Shown in pieces: positions 51,917-59,575 of a stretch of DNA of 64,000 bases. The translations under genes and the position numbers were made by a program. The notes beneath the pieces are model-generated. The model worked only from the letters and a program-made list of their open reading frames with translations, searched no databases and had not been told where the DNA came from. Origin of the DNA: Congzhengia sp045635085 (GTDB lineage Bacteria; Bacillota; Clostridia; UBA1381; UBA9506); NCBI GenBank assembly GCA_045635085.1, contig JAZRBM010000005.1, forward strand, positions 1 through 64,000, read 5' to 3'. Position 1 is the stretch's first letter, and each line of letters begins with the position of its first letter.

Positions 51917-53407
51917 TTATGAATATGCTTTTATCATTTTTATTGCCCAATTAAGCTTTGTATCATCCTCTAAAGGATATGACATTATATGACTATTGCC
52001 ACAACTCGCTGTAGCAATATAAGCGTTTTTTGAACGTTTAATAACGCACGTTATCGGTTTTCCTATATATTTTCCGTAACCATTTTTTTCAGCATACGGT
52101 CCTGCCTTGACTTTTTTACCCGTTTTGGGGTGAGTTATCATTGTATCGTGCGAAATTACAACTGTAGCTTGATACACAACTTCTCCGTCTTTTGAATTAA
52201 TGTTTGTTTGCTCTACTTTTTCTGTATATTCTACAAAGCTTTTTGCGTCTTCCTTTTCAGAATCAACATTTGTATCAACTGTCTTATCGAGTTGTCCGCG
52301 TTCAAATATATAATCGTCATCATTGCATGATATGACGATTTTGTCTATATTTAAAAGCAATCTGAAAAGTACAGCAGAATGCAAGTACGCTTTTTCTCTT
52401 TGGATATTGTTTCCTTTGCCAAACTGTATGATTAGCTTATCGTTATCCAATCTGAATGAAATATTTTTTAGTTCCTCTTTGGTTAAAATATTATCCAAAA
52501 TACTTTGAACGTCAGCACTGGTTGCATTGTCTGTTTTTAGCATGACCAGCTTTTCTGCATTGTCTCTGTACTTATTTAATGGAAATTCGATAAGAGGCAG
52601 ATTTTTATCATTTGTCATTAAAGAATATGTCGTTATGGATTTTTCTTCAGAAATAGCCTTCGAAAGCAGGTAAAACTCTGACGGATTATTGTCATAAGTA
52701 TACAGACCGTTTTCTGATTCGTAATATGTGTATAAATAACCAATCCCGCCGTCGCTCTCTAAATATTTCCATGAGGATATCTCTTTTTTATTGTCTTTTT
52801 CCTTATAACTTATAATATTAACAGCACAGTCTTCTTTTGCAGATTGTTTTTTTGAAAATTGTAAAAGAAGTGCTGTATTTTTTACAGATATACTTCCATC
52901 GATAAACTCAATCTTTATTACAGAGTTTTCATCATAAAAAGGTTTAATGTTTTTTGGCGGAGGATTTGAGCCAAGTTTTGGAATTTTAAAGCTTTTTGCT
53001 ATTTTATCTGCAAGATTTTCCTTGACATATTCTTTGAATATGACAAGTTCTGCACTATAAGGCTCGGGGTTAGGAAGATTAAGAGCAATATAGATATTTG
53101 ATTCTATACCGTCTTTAGAAAAATCTTCATATTTTAAAACATCTTCTGTAAGTTTAACCGAACGAGAATAAAATTTCTTTGACTCGTTATCATCAACTAA
53201 AGTAAAACTGCCTACCTTTATTCCTTGTTTGTTGTATAGATTCCCAACAGAATCACTTGACCAATTCTTAGGAATATTTATTTCATAGCCTCGTATTATC
53301 ACATTTTTAGCAAGCTTTGGGGTATAAAACCTTGCAAACAAAACTACTAAAACAGTAAGTGCCAACACAAGCGCTGACAATATATATACTATTTTTTTCT
53401 TATTCAT
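51917..53407 (-). CDS. Uncharacterised membrane-anchored protein, DUF4825-like segment
   Basis: A 496-residue protein with one N-terminal membrane helix (IVYILSALVLALTVLVVLF) and an extracytoplasmic remainder. Around residues 290-385 the pattern of NKYRDNAEKLV, DVQSILDNIL and AYLHSAVLFRLLLNID resembles DUF4825 domains. The region before it is repeat-like, with strands such as FTLVDDNESK. The C-terminus (HPKTGKKVKAGPY, KPITCVIKRSKNAYIATA) is a separate unknown part. No catalytic motif is seen. The ATG follows GAGGGGA by six bases, right behind mtaB. Confidence 0.6.
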   Translation of the reverse strand: MNKKKIVYILSALVLALTVLVVLFARFYTPKLAKNVIIRGYEINIPKNWSSDSVGNLYNKQGIKVGSFTLVDDNESKKFYSRSVKLTEDVLKYEDFSKDGIESNIYIALNLPNPEPYSAELVIFKEYVKENLADKIAKSFKIPKLGSNPPPKNIKPFYDENSVIKIEFIDGSISVKNTALLLQFSKKQSAKEDCAVNIISYKEKDNKKEISSWKYLESDGGIGYLYTYYESENGLYTYDNNPSEFYLLSKAISEEKSITTYSLMTNDKNLPLIEFPLNKYRDNAEKLVMLKTDNATSADVQSILDNILTKEELKNISFRLDNDKLIIQFGKGNNIQREKAYLHSAVLFRLLLNIDKIVISCNDDDYIFERGQLDKTVDTNVDSEKEDAKSFVEYTEKVEQTNINSKDGEVVYQATVVISHDTMITHPKTGKKVKAGPYAEKNGYGKYIGKPITCVIKRSKNAYIATASCGNSHIMSYPLEDDTKLNWAIKMIKAYS

Positions 53408-53421
53408 AACATTTCCCCTCA

Positions 53422-54723
53422 TCATACGATTAAACCACTTGCAACACCATTTTTAATGCTATTTATTTCTACTTTCTTAAACTCACCGCTTATGTCTTTT
53501 TCGCTTTTTGCCACCACGGTAATATAGTTATCTGTCTTACCTTCATACCATCCAGGCATATCCTTGTATTCTCTTTCAAACAAAACCTCTATAGTTTTGC
53601 CAATGTGTGATAACAAAAAGCTTTCGCGTGTTTTTTTTGTTAAGTTAATCAATCTTTTACTTCTCTCGTCTTTTACATGCGGAGAAATTTGATTTTCCAT
53701 CTTCTGGGCTACCGTACCTTTTCTTACAGAATACTTGAATATATGAGCCTCTGCAAATGATATTTCTTCTGTAAAGTTTAAAGAATTTTCAAATTCTTCA
53801 TCAGTTTCTCCAGGAAAACCCACCATTATATCCGTTGTAATAGCAGCGTCAGGAAAAGCTTTTCTAATACGAAAAACCGCTTTTTTGTAATCATCAGTCA
53901 GATATTTTCTGTTCATTCTCTTCAAAGTTTCATCACATCCGCTCTGAAGTGAGAGATGAAAATGTCTGCATATTTTAGACAGTTTTGAAATTTTTTCAGT
54001 AAATTCATCATCAAAAAGTGTCGGTTCTAAAGAACCCATACGAATACGCTTTAAACCATCAATATCATTAAGGCCTTTAAGCAGGTCTATCAAGCTCTCA
54101 CCTGTATCCCTGCCATAGGATGCAAGATGTATTCCAACCAGTACAATCTCAGAAAAACCGTGTTTGGCTAAACGGCGCGCTTCTTTTAATGAATTTTCCA
54201 GGCTTCTTGAACGTATTCTTCCTCTTGCGTACGGGATAATACAATATGAGCAAAAGTTGTCACAGCCGTCCTGAACCTTTAAAAAAGCTCTTGTCCTCCC
54301 ATCGTAGCTTGTGACCTCAAGTTCCTCAAAATCGGTCTTATTTTTAATATCGCAAACTAAATTAAGTTTTTCTTTATTATTCAAAAACTCTTTGACAGCA
54401 TCATACACATGTGCTTTTTTATCTGTACCGATAATTATATCCACCTCGGATATTTTACTGATATCTGAAGGTGCAACCTGAGCATAACACCCCATAACAA
54501 CGAGCGTGCTTTTATCATTTATCTGTTTGGTACGTCTTATCATCTGACGCGACTTTCTGTCTCCTAAGTGTGTCACTGTGCACGTATTTATAATATAAAC
54601 ATCGGCAAATTCATCAAAATCAACACAAATATAGCCATTATCTTCAAACTGTTTTTTTACAGCCTCTGACTCGTATGTATTAACCTTGCAGCCCAATGTG
54701 TAAATCGCAAACTTCTTAGCCAT
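53422..54723 (-). CDS. mtaB: tRNA (t6A37-C2)-methylthiotransferase MtaB
   Basis: A radical-SAM enzyme that turns t6A37 into ms2t6A37. The 433 residues have the N-terminal UPF0004 domain (YTLGCKVNTYESEAV, INTCTVTH, VVMGCYAQ), the radical motif CDNFCSYC in VQDGCDNFCSYCIIPYARG and a C-terminal TRAM domain. Its substrate t6A37 is also the target type of TrmO in this window. GGAGG lies four bases before the ATG. Confidence 0.95.
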   Translation of the reverse strand: MAKKFAIYTLGCKVNTYESEAVKKQFEDNGYICVDFDEFADVYIINTCTVTHLGDRKSRQMIRRTKQINDKSTLVVMGCYAQVAPSDISKISEVDIIIGTDKKAHVYDAVKEFLNNKEKLNLVCDIKNKTDFEELEVTSYDGRTRAFLKVQDGCDNFCSYCIIPYARGRIRSRSLENSLKEARRLAKHGFSEIVLVGIHLASYGRDTGESLIDLLKGLNDIDGLKRIRMGSLEPTLFDDEFTEKISKLSKICRHFHLSLQSGCDETLKRMNRKYLTDDYKKAVFRIRKAFPDAAITTDIMVGFPGETDEEFENSLNFTEEISFAEAHIFKYSVRKGTVAQKMENQISPHVKDERSKRLINLTKKTRESFLLSHIGKTIEVLFEREYKDMPGWYEGKTDNYITVVAKSEKDISGEFKKVEINSIKNGVASGLIV

Positions 54724-54830
54724 ACTTCCTCCAAAGCAACAACTTTTACTTTATTTTATCACATAAACATCTACATGTAAAGTAAGTTAGAGTTTTGTAT
54801 TCTAAAAAATAATATTTTAATAAAAAAGTC

Positions 54831-54859
54831 TTGATTTTTACGTAATTTTATATTATAAT
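54831..54859 (+). promoter_or_regulatory. Original tRNA-Pro promoter
   Basis: TTGATT, 17 bp, TATAAT, ending 13 bases before the truncated tRNA-Pro copy. The intact copy further on has no comparable promoter directly before it. Confidence 0.75.
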
Positions 54860-54866
54860 TAACAAG

Positions 54867-54911
54867 TATTTCGGGATGTAGCGCAGTTTGGTAGCGCGCT
54901 TCGTTCGGGAC
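54867..54911 (+). pseudogene. Truncated tRNA-Pro 5' half, direct repeat
   Basis: These 45 nt match the start of the intact tRNA-Pro and its five upstream bases with one mismatch (G for A at the seventh base of the tRNA). The match stops inside the anticodon stem, and no 3' half follows. Copy spacing is 202 bp. It looks like one attachment-site half left after integration. Confidence 0.85.
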
Positions 54912-54997
54912 ACGGTACTATTCAATTCATTAGTATTGAGCCGAACTCCCACAAACCTTTTAACACCGCCACTTTACGGCGACTTAAAAAACAAAAT

Positions 54998-55028
54998 ACA
55001 TGTGGTCAAATCAGTTTTGACCACATGT
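54998..55028. repeat. Inverted repeat between the tRNA-Pro copies
   Basis: ACATGTGGTCAAA / TTTGACCACATGT, a 13-bp perfect inverted repeat with a 5-nt loop. TTTTGACCACA from its right arm recurs once more between tRNA-Pro and the integrases. Such repeated short words near an attachment site resemble integrase arm-binding sites. Confidence 0.6.
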
Positions 55029-55073
55029 TATCCCACAGACACGGGAATATAGAAAAAACTAAATATTTTATTT

Positions 55074-55150
<77 letters not shown>

Positions 55151-55152
55151 AC

Positions 55153-55187
55153 AAAACCTCAGTAACCAAGCGGTTTCTGAGGTTTTT
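55153..55187 (+). terminator. Terminator after tRNA-Pro
   Basis: AAAACCTCAG / CTGAGGTTTT with an inner AACC-GGTT pair and a following T-run. Confidence 0.85.
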
Positions 55188-55302
55188 GCTTTGCCTAAAA
55201 AAGCACAAAAAACGATTTTGACCACAATTTTTCATCTTCAACTGTGGGACAAAATCTCTTTTCTTTGTTTCCACCGTATCAAAATTTAATACACCCAAAA
55301 GT

Positions 55303-55332
55303 TATGGCACGGATTTTTATGTCCGTGCCATT
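55303..55332 (-). terminator. Terminator after the first integrase gene
   Basis: ATGGCACGGA / TCCGTGCCAT with an 8-nt loop, then AACTTTTGG on the minus strand. Confidence 0.65.
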
Positions 55333-55336
55333 TATG

Positions 55337-56764
55337 TTATTGTGCATTTTTAAGTTTCGCTTTTTGTTCTGCGATTTCGGCTTTCATTTCCTTTATCAGT
55401 ATGGCGAGCTTTTCTTCACATTCCTCTCTTGTGGATGCGTATATGTTTCTTGCCATTCGTTTGCCGTAGGCATCCTTTGGCGAGTATCTGCCCTCATAGA
55501 GATGGTCATTTATCTTACTGATGCATCCTGTGCCTGGTTTTCTCATCTTGCCCTTTTTAGGCTCGAATTTGGCTTGCGGAGGCTTTTCTTGTTCATCTGC
55601 GATTGTTTCTTCGTTGCCGCCTGTATCCTTGTTGAATCGGGCGTTAATCTTTTCAGCCGCTTCCTTTTTCATTTCCTCGGTGCTATGCAAGTATATATCA
55701 AGTGTTGTTTTGCTTGATACATGTCCGAGGATGGTGGATAAGGTTTTTATGTCCATTCCGTTTGCTACCGATGTGGTTGCGAAGGTGTGGCGGAGATCGT
55801 GGAATCGGAGCTTTTTACATTCTGCTCTTTCTAATATTACCTGCATCATTCCATATACTGCTGAGGGATCTCTTGGCATCCCTTCAACTCTTGGTGATGG
55901 GAACATCCACTCTGAGTCTATTGTCTCCTTATATTCCTTCAGGATGTTTACAAGGCTTTTGGGCAGTATTATCGTTCTTACCGATTCTTCAGTTTTTGGT
56001 TCTGTTATTACTAATCTGTTTTTTGTCCGTTTGACTTGTCTTCGTACCTTTAGTTCTCCTGTATCGAAGTCTAAGTCTTCCCATTTCAGTGCCATATCTT
56101 CTCCTCGCCGTAAGCCTGTAGATAAGGCTACTAAGAAGATTTCGAAGAATCCGTCATATTTTGCTTGTATAAGGAATCTTTTAATTTCATCCGGTGTCAG
56201 CACCTGCATCTCTCTTGACTTCTTAGGTGGTATCTTGCAGCCTATTGCAGGATTCTTTTTTATAAGTCCGTCATCCGTTGCCTTTTGAAGTGCAGTTCTG
56301 CAGTTCGCATGGCAGCTTCGCACAAACCTGTCGGACAATCCTTCGCCAAGTATATCCCGATATCTTAGTCTGCCGTCTGTTTTAAGGCTGTTGTAGAATT
56401 TCTGCAGGTCATTTTGAGTCAGATCATTAAGCGGTATTTTTCCTATCTTGGGAATTATGTGATTATATATCCTTGTTTCATAGCCCTCTTGTGTTGACTC
56501 CTTTATTCGTATTTTGCAGTAATTCTGATACCAGAAGTCCATCCATTCACCGAAGGTCATTCTGCTATGCACTTTTTCTCTGCGGATAAAACCTGTTTCA
56601 TCTTTGAGTTTTTCCAGCTTCTCAATACATTCCGTTTTGGTTTTGGCTGTTACATTTTTGGTTTTAGGGAGACCATTTTCATCGTAACCGATTACAATTC
56701 TGCCTTCCCATCGACCGTCTTTTCTGAGTCTTACAGTTCCTTGTCCATTTTTTCGTCTTGCCAT
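55337..56764 (-). CDS. Tyrosine recombinase/integrase with DNA-binding-like domains at both ends
   Basis: A site-specific recombinase of 475 residues. The N-terminus (about 1-55: GQGTVRLRKDGRWEGRIVIG) is an AP2-like arm-binding domain, then a SAM-like core-binding domain (MTFGEWMDFWYQNY). The catalytic residues are Arg in STGLRRGED, HxxR in FHDLRHTFAT, His in LGHVSSKTT and Tyr in LDIYLHS. The last 65 residues (GTGCISKINDHLYEGRY, then STREECEEKLAILIKE) repeat the N-terminal pattern. The gene lies 187 bp past tRNA-Pro and overlaps the second recombinase gene by 34 bases. Confidence 0.92.
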   Translation of the reverse strand: MARRKNGQGTVRLRKDGRWEGRIVIGYDENGLPKTKNVTAKTKTECIEKLEKLKDETGFIRREKVHSRMTFGEWMDFWYQNYCKIRIKESTQEGYETRIYNHIIPKIGKIPLNDLTQNDLQKFYNSLKTDGRLRYRDILGEGLSDRFVRSCHANCRTALQKATDDGLIKKNPAIGCKIPPKKSREMQVLTPDEIKRFLIQAKYDGFFEIFLVALSTGLRRGEDMALKWEDLDFDTGELKVRRQVKRTKNRLVITEPKTEESVRTIILPKSLVNILKEYKETIDSEWMFPSPRVEGMPRDPSAVYGMMQVILERAECKKLRFHDLRHTFATTSVANGMDIKTLSTILGHVSSKTTLDIYLHSTEEMKKEAAEKINARFNKDTGGNEETIADEQEKPPQAKFEPKKGKMRKPGTGCISKINDHLYEGRYSPKDAYGKRMARNIYASTREECEEKLAILIKEMKAEIAEQKAKLKNAQ

Positions 56765-57891
56765 GGTTTCATCTCCTTTCCGAGTATATCTTCCATAAAG
56801 TTTTCTATTATATCTGATGCTTTTTGTTGCATATCCGTTGTTACATGTGTGTATGTGTCGAGGGTGAAGCTTGGGTTTGTATGTCCAAGTATCGTTGATA
56901 ATGTTTTTGCATCCACACCGCTTGCTATGGCATGTGTTGCGAAGGTGTGACGCAGGTCATGGAAGGATATGTTCGGCAGATTCAGCCTTTTTAACATCAG
57001 CTTTGCTTTTCTGTAGGCCGCCTCCGGTGCTATAGGCAATTCCGGAGTTGTCAGATTCGGGAATATCCATTTTGATATCCGCTTTCGCCGTTTTAGCATA
57101 TCCGCAGTTGCTTTTGGCAGTATGATGCATCTTTCACCCTCGTTTGTTTTAGGTTTACCTTCTTTTAGTTCTCCGTCATCTCTGTATATGTTTGTTCTGA
57201 TGTAGAGCTTGTTTTGCTCTTCATCAAAGTTTTCCCACTTGAGTCCGCATATTTCTCCTCGCCTTAAGCCTGTGGTCAGTTCGAGGTAGAAGAAGTCGCC
57301 CCATTCCTTGTCTTCATTTAAGGCTTGCATCAGCTTGTCAAGTTCACTGTCATTTAACACCTTAAGATCTTTTTTCTTTTTCTTTGGCACTGTTGTCCCT
57401 TCTGTTGGATTTTTGGCTATGAGATTCTTTGCGATTGCTGTTTCCATTGCCAGGTGCAGTGTGCTATGTATCTTTATTATCATATTGTCTGCAAGCTTGT
57501 GTCCATGTACGGGATGTTTGTTAATTCTGCCTTCCTTTTTTAATTTCGCATACATTTTCTGCACATCATTCGTTGTGATGAAGGCTATCTTTTTATCTCC
57601 CAGATATGGCTTTATGTAGCATCTGCATATTAGCTCGAAGCCCTTTAGAGTGGTTGGTCTTACAGCTTGGGGCATTAATTCCGTTATCCATTTGTCGAGC
57701 CATTCACTTAATGTTATGTTGCTGTCTTCGTTAAGGTCGGCATCCTGATATTGAAGCTTTAAGCTATTTAGCTTTTGCATCATTTCTTTTTGTGTCTTGC
57801 CATATGCATATCTGAATATGGAATCGCCATTTTGCTTATGCCCGACCACAATTCTGCCTTCCCATTGATTTTCTTTTTTTAGCCTTACCAT
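56731..57891 (-). CDS. Second tyrosine recombinase, with a TGA at codon 5 of its natural start
   Basis: A 386-residue recombinase with Arg in TTGLRRGEIC, HxxR in FHDLRHTFAT, His in LGHTNPS and Tyr in LDTYTHV. The frame used here begins at an internal ATG with a poor ribosome site. Thirty bases upstream in the same frame, GAGGTGATATAA and ATG GCA AAA CGC are followed by TGA and then PSGDGMVRLKK, the expected integrase N-terminus. So the gene has lost its proper start to a nonsense codon, or uses reinitiation. It is related to the first integrase and overlaps it. Confidence 0.88.
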   Translation of the reverse strand: MVRLKKENQWEGRIVVGHKQNGDSIFRYAYGKTQKEMMQKLNSLKLQYQDADLNEDSNITLSEWLDKWITELMPQAVRPTTLKGFELICRCYIKPYLGDKKIAFITTNDVQKMYAKLKKEGRINKHPVHGHKLADNMIIKIHSTLHLAMETAIAKNLIAKNPTEGTTVPKKKKKDLKVLNDSELDKLMQALNEDKEWGDFFYLELTTGLRRGEICGLKWENFDEEQNKLYIRTNIYRDDGELKEGKPKTNEGERCIILPKATADMLKRRKRISKWIFPNLTTPELPIAPEAAYRKAKLMLKRLNLPNISFHDLRHTFATHAIASGVDAKTLSTILGHTNPSFTLDTYTHVTTDMQQKASDIIENFMEDILGKEMKPWQDEKMDKEL

Positions 57892-57951
57892 TCCGTCACC
57901 CGATGGTCAGCGTTTTGCCATTTATATCACCTCGCTTTTTCTGTAACACAC

Positions 57952-57980
57952 ACAATACCGTAAAGGTTCGAACAAGTCAA
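57952..57980 (-). promoter_or_regulatory. Integrase operon promoter
   Basis: TTGACT, 17 bp, TATTGT on the minus strand, about 30 bp before the natural ATG. The palindrome GTTCGAAC lies in the spacer. Confidence 0.7.
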
Positions 57981-58036
57981 GCGAAAAAGCGAAATAAATC
58001 TACAAAGATTTCAAAAGACATATAACAGTAATTTTA

Positions 58037-58065
58037 TTGACATATTACTGTGTTTGGTGTATAAT
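58037..58065 (+). promoter_or_regulatory. Orphan consensus promoter
   Basis: TTGACA, 17 bp, TATAAT, a perfect sigma-A promoter on the plus strand with no plus-strand gene after it. Two tandem repeats and a hairpin follow within 80 bp. Confidence 0.75.
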
Positions 58066-58075
58066 TCTATTAAAG

Positions 58076-58107
58076 TTAATCATTGAATTCATTAATCATT
58101 GAATTCA
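58076..58107 (+). repeat. Two tandem 16-bp repeats
   Basis: TTAATCATTGAATTCA occurs twice without a gap, starting ten bases after the orphan -10. The copies are identical. They are too few and unspaced for a CRISPR array. Confidence 0.9.
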
Positions 58108-58110
58108 AAA

Positions 58111-58141
58111 GAGGTTAAGCATACATTTTATGCTTAACCTC
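58111..58141. terminator. Hairpin ending the orphan transcript and the secreted-protein gene
   Basis: GAGGTTAAGCAT / ATGCTTAACCTC, a 12-bp perfect stem. On the minus strand it is followed by TTTTG, and it lies 20 bp past the stop of the secreted-protein gene. On the plus strand the tail is AATTTGTTC, weaker. Confidence 0.75.
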
Positions 58142-58160
58142 AATTTGTTCATATAAGGCT

Positions 58161-58709
58161 TTATTCCATTGTGCCGACTATTTTATTTATATCGCCATCC
58201 GAGTCTACGATGATAGTTTTTGTTTGGCTCGGTGCCACATATCCAAAGCCTTCGATGTAGGCTTTATTTTTTTCTTCAATGATTTTATTTCTTATTTTGG
58301 TTTCCTCGTCTGTTAGGTAGCAGGTGTCCTTGCTCATAATTTCGTCATTCGGATTTATGGGTTCTTCCGGATTCTTTTCCCATTTCGCATACAAGACATC
58401 AGGCTTTGTGAATTTGAATATTGTTACCTGATTTTGCTTTGTTCTCGGATCGGTGAACCACCCCTTGAATGTGTATCCGTATTTTGTCGGTACATAACTT
58501 TCAAGGCTAATGCTTTCGCCGTATCTTTTTGTTATTGGCCTTATAAAGCTACCGCCGTCCGATGCGAAGGTTAAGGTTACATTTCCAAAGAACCCGATTT
58601 CGCTATCGAACATGAGCTGATTTCGTCTCATCTGCCAGTGGGCTGCTGATGCAGTTTGTGTCAGCAGTATTGTTACTGCCATTGCCGTGCATAATACTTT
58701 TTTCTGCAT
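58161..58709 (-). CDS. Small secreted protein with an InlB-type (Flg_new) repeat
   Basis: A 182-residue protein with a signal peptide (KKVLCTAMAVTILLTQTASA) and one Listeria-Bacteroides beta-repeat at about residues 45-112: VTLTFASDGGSF, YGESISL and TKYGYTFKGWFTDP, ending in LYAKWE. Such repeats are found in surface and secreted proteins of gut Firmicutes. The rest is acidic and unassigned. The start is the ATG nine bases after AGGAG. No anchor motif is seen. It lies next to the integrase genes and could be cargo. Confidence 0.7.
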   Translation of the reverse strand: MQKKVLCTAMAVTILLTQTASAAHWQMRRNQLMFDSEIGFFGNVTLTFASDGGSFIRPITKRYGESISLESYVPTKYGYTFKGWFTDPRTKQNQVTIFKFTKPDVLYAKWEKNPEEPINPNDEIMSKDTCYLTDEETKIRNKIIEEKNKAYIEGFGYVAPSQTKTIIVDSDGDINKIVGTME

Positions 58710-58753
58710 AATTTTCATCTCCTAAATTTGTATTTACCTTATCTAGCAACACA

Positions 58754-58782
58754 AACATACCACAGAAGATGCTGTAAGTCTA
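58754..58782 (-). promoter_or_regulatory. Promoter of the secreted-protein gene
   Basis: TAGACT, 17 bp, TATGTT on the minus strand. Its spacing and GG before the -10 resemble the integrase promoter. Confidence 0.45.
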
Positions 58783-58877
58783 CGAAGTTTTTTCAAAGTC
58801 CTTTTCTTTGATTAATGTGTATCATAATTTGATATAGGTATATTTAAATGTCATAATATATCGTTAGACACACCAAA

Positions 58878-58897
58878 GGCACTCCGATTGGAGTGCC
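58878..58897 (-). terminator. Weak terminator at the end of the stress operon
   Basis: GGCACTCC / GGAGTGCC with a 4-nt loop; on the minus strand the tail is TTTGGTG. It lies about 40 bp past the last gene. Confidence 0.55.
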
Positions 58898-58933
58898 CTT
58901 GATAGTTTCTTTTATTACTTTCCTTTGGTAAAA

Positions 58934-59563
58934 TCATAAACCAAATGACTTCTTAACTATAATTTCAACATTTTTTCCGCGAACACCTACGATAATATCG
59001 TCTGCAAGCTTTGCAACGATAGAGCGCTCAAGTTCTGCGTATTCGTCTTCTTTCTCTTCAACTGCTGTTTTATAATTAAACAGCGACCATGAGTATATAT
59101 ATCCTGTTTCATATGCAATTGTTGGATCAATATATCCAAAGCCCATATTATAGCCATGATAATCATAAAACTCTCCTGCTGGGAGCGCTTGAAGAGTTGG
59201 ATCAGATGCAGCAAGAAGCATTGTTTCCGCAACTGCTCTGATTTTACCCATAATGCCTTTTGCAGCGGCATTTTTACCGGATTTTGAAACAGAGATAAGT
59301 TCATCTCTTAAATCAATATTCATATCATCTGCCTTAAGTTCTACATGAAGTTCGTAGTCATCGCCGTCATTTTCTGCCCAGAACTCACCACTGAAGTTTT
59401 CAATAAGTCCCGGAAGCATTCCACAAAGTTCTTCTGCCAAAAGACGAAGCCTTAATGCTTTTTTATCTTCAAGAGCATTGTATGTAGTTACTTTTTCTAC
59501 CTCGGCAAGAACTGCCTCAAGGCAGGTTAAATCTTTATTTAATTTACAAATATTTGATTTCAA
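58934..59563 (-). CDS. Uncharacterised protein in the phosphatase/STAS operon
   Basis: A 209-residue, acidic cytoplasmic protein. Residues 35-80 (ALRLRLLAEELCGMLPGLIENFSGEFW) look like the N-box helix of an RsbW-type kinase, with EE and a downstream N, and DGDDYELHVELKAD follows as a strand. No clear G1 or G2 box is found, so ATP binding is doubtful. The middle (EFYDYHGYNMGFGYIDP) is rich in Tyr and Gly. The start is a TTG eight bases after AGGAGG, directly after the phosphatase. A degenerate anti-sigma-like partner is a guess. Confidence 0.6.
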   Translation of the reverse strand: MKSNICKLNKDLTCLEAVLAEVEKVTTYNALEDKKALRLRLLAEELCGMLPGLIENFSGEFWAENDGDDYELHVELKADDMNIDLRDELISVSKSGKNAAAKGIMGKIRAVAETMLLAASDPTLQALPAGEFYDYHGYNMGFGYIDPTIAYETGYIYSWSLFNYKTAVEEKEDEYAELERSIVAKLADDIIVGVRGKNVEIIVKKSFGL

Positions 59564-59575
59564 TTGATTCTCCTC

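Noticed and set aside
57966..57973. GTTCGAAC as a LexA site in the integrase promoter
   Set aside because: The Gram-positive SOS box needs CGAAC-N4-GTTCG; the half-sites here are fused without the spacer.
58076..58107. Possible CRISPR array
   Set aside because: Only two identical 16-bp units with no spacer and no cas genes nearby.
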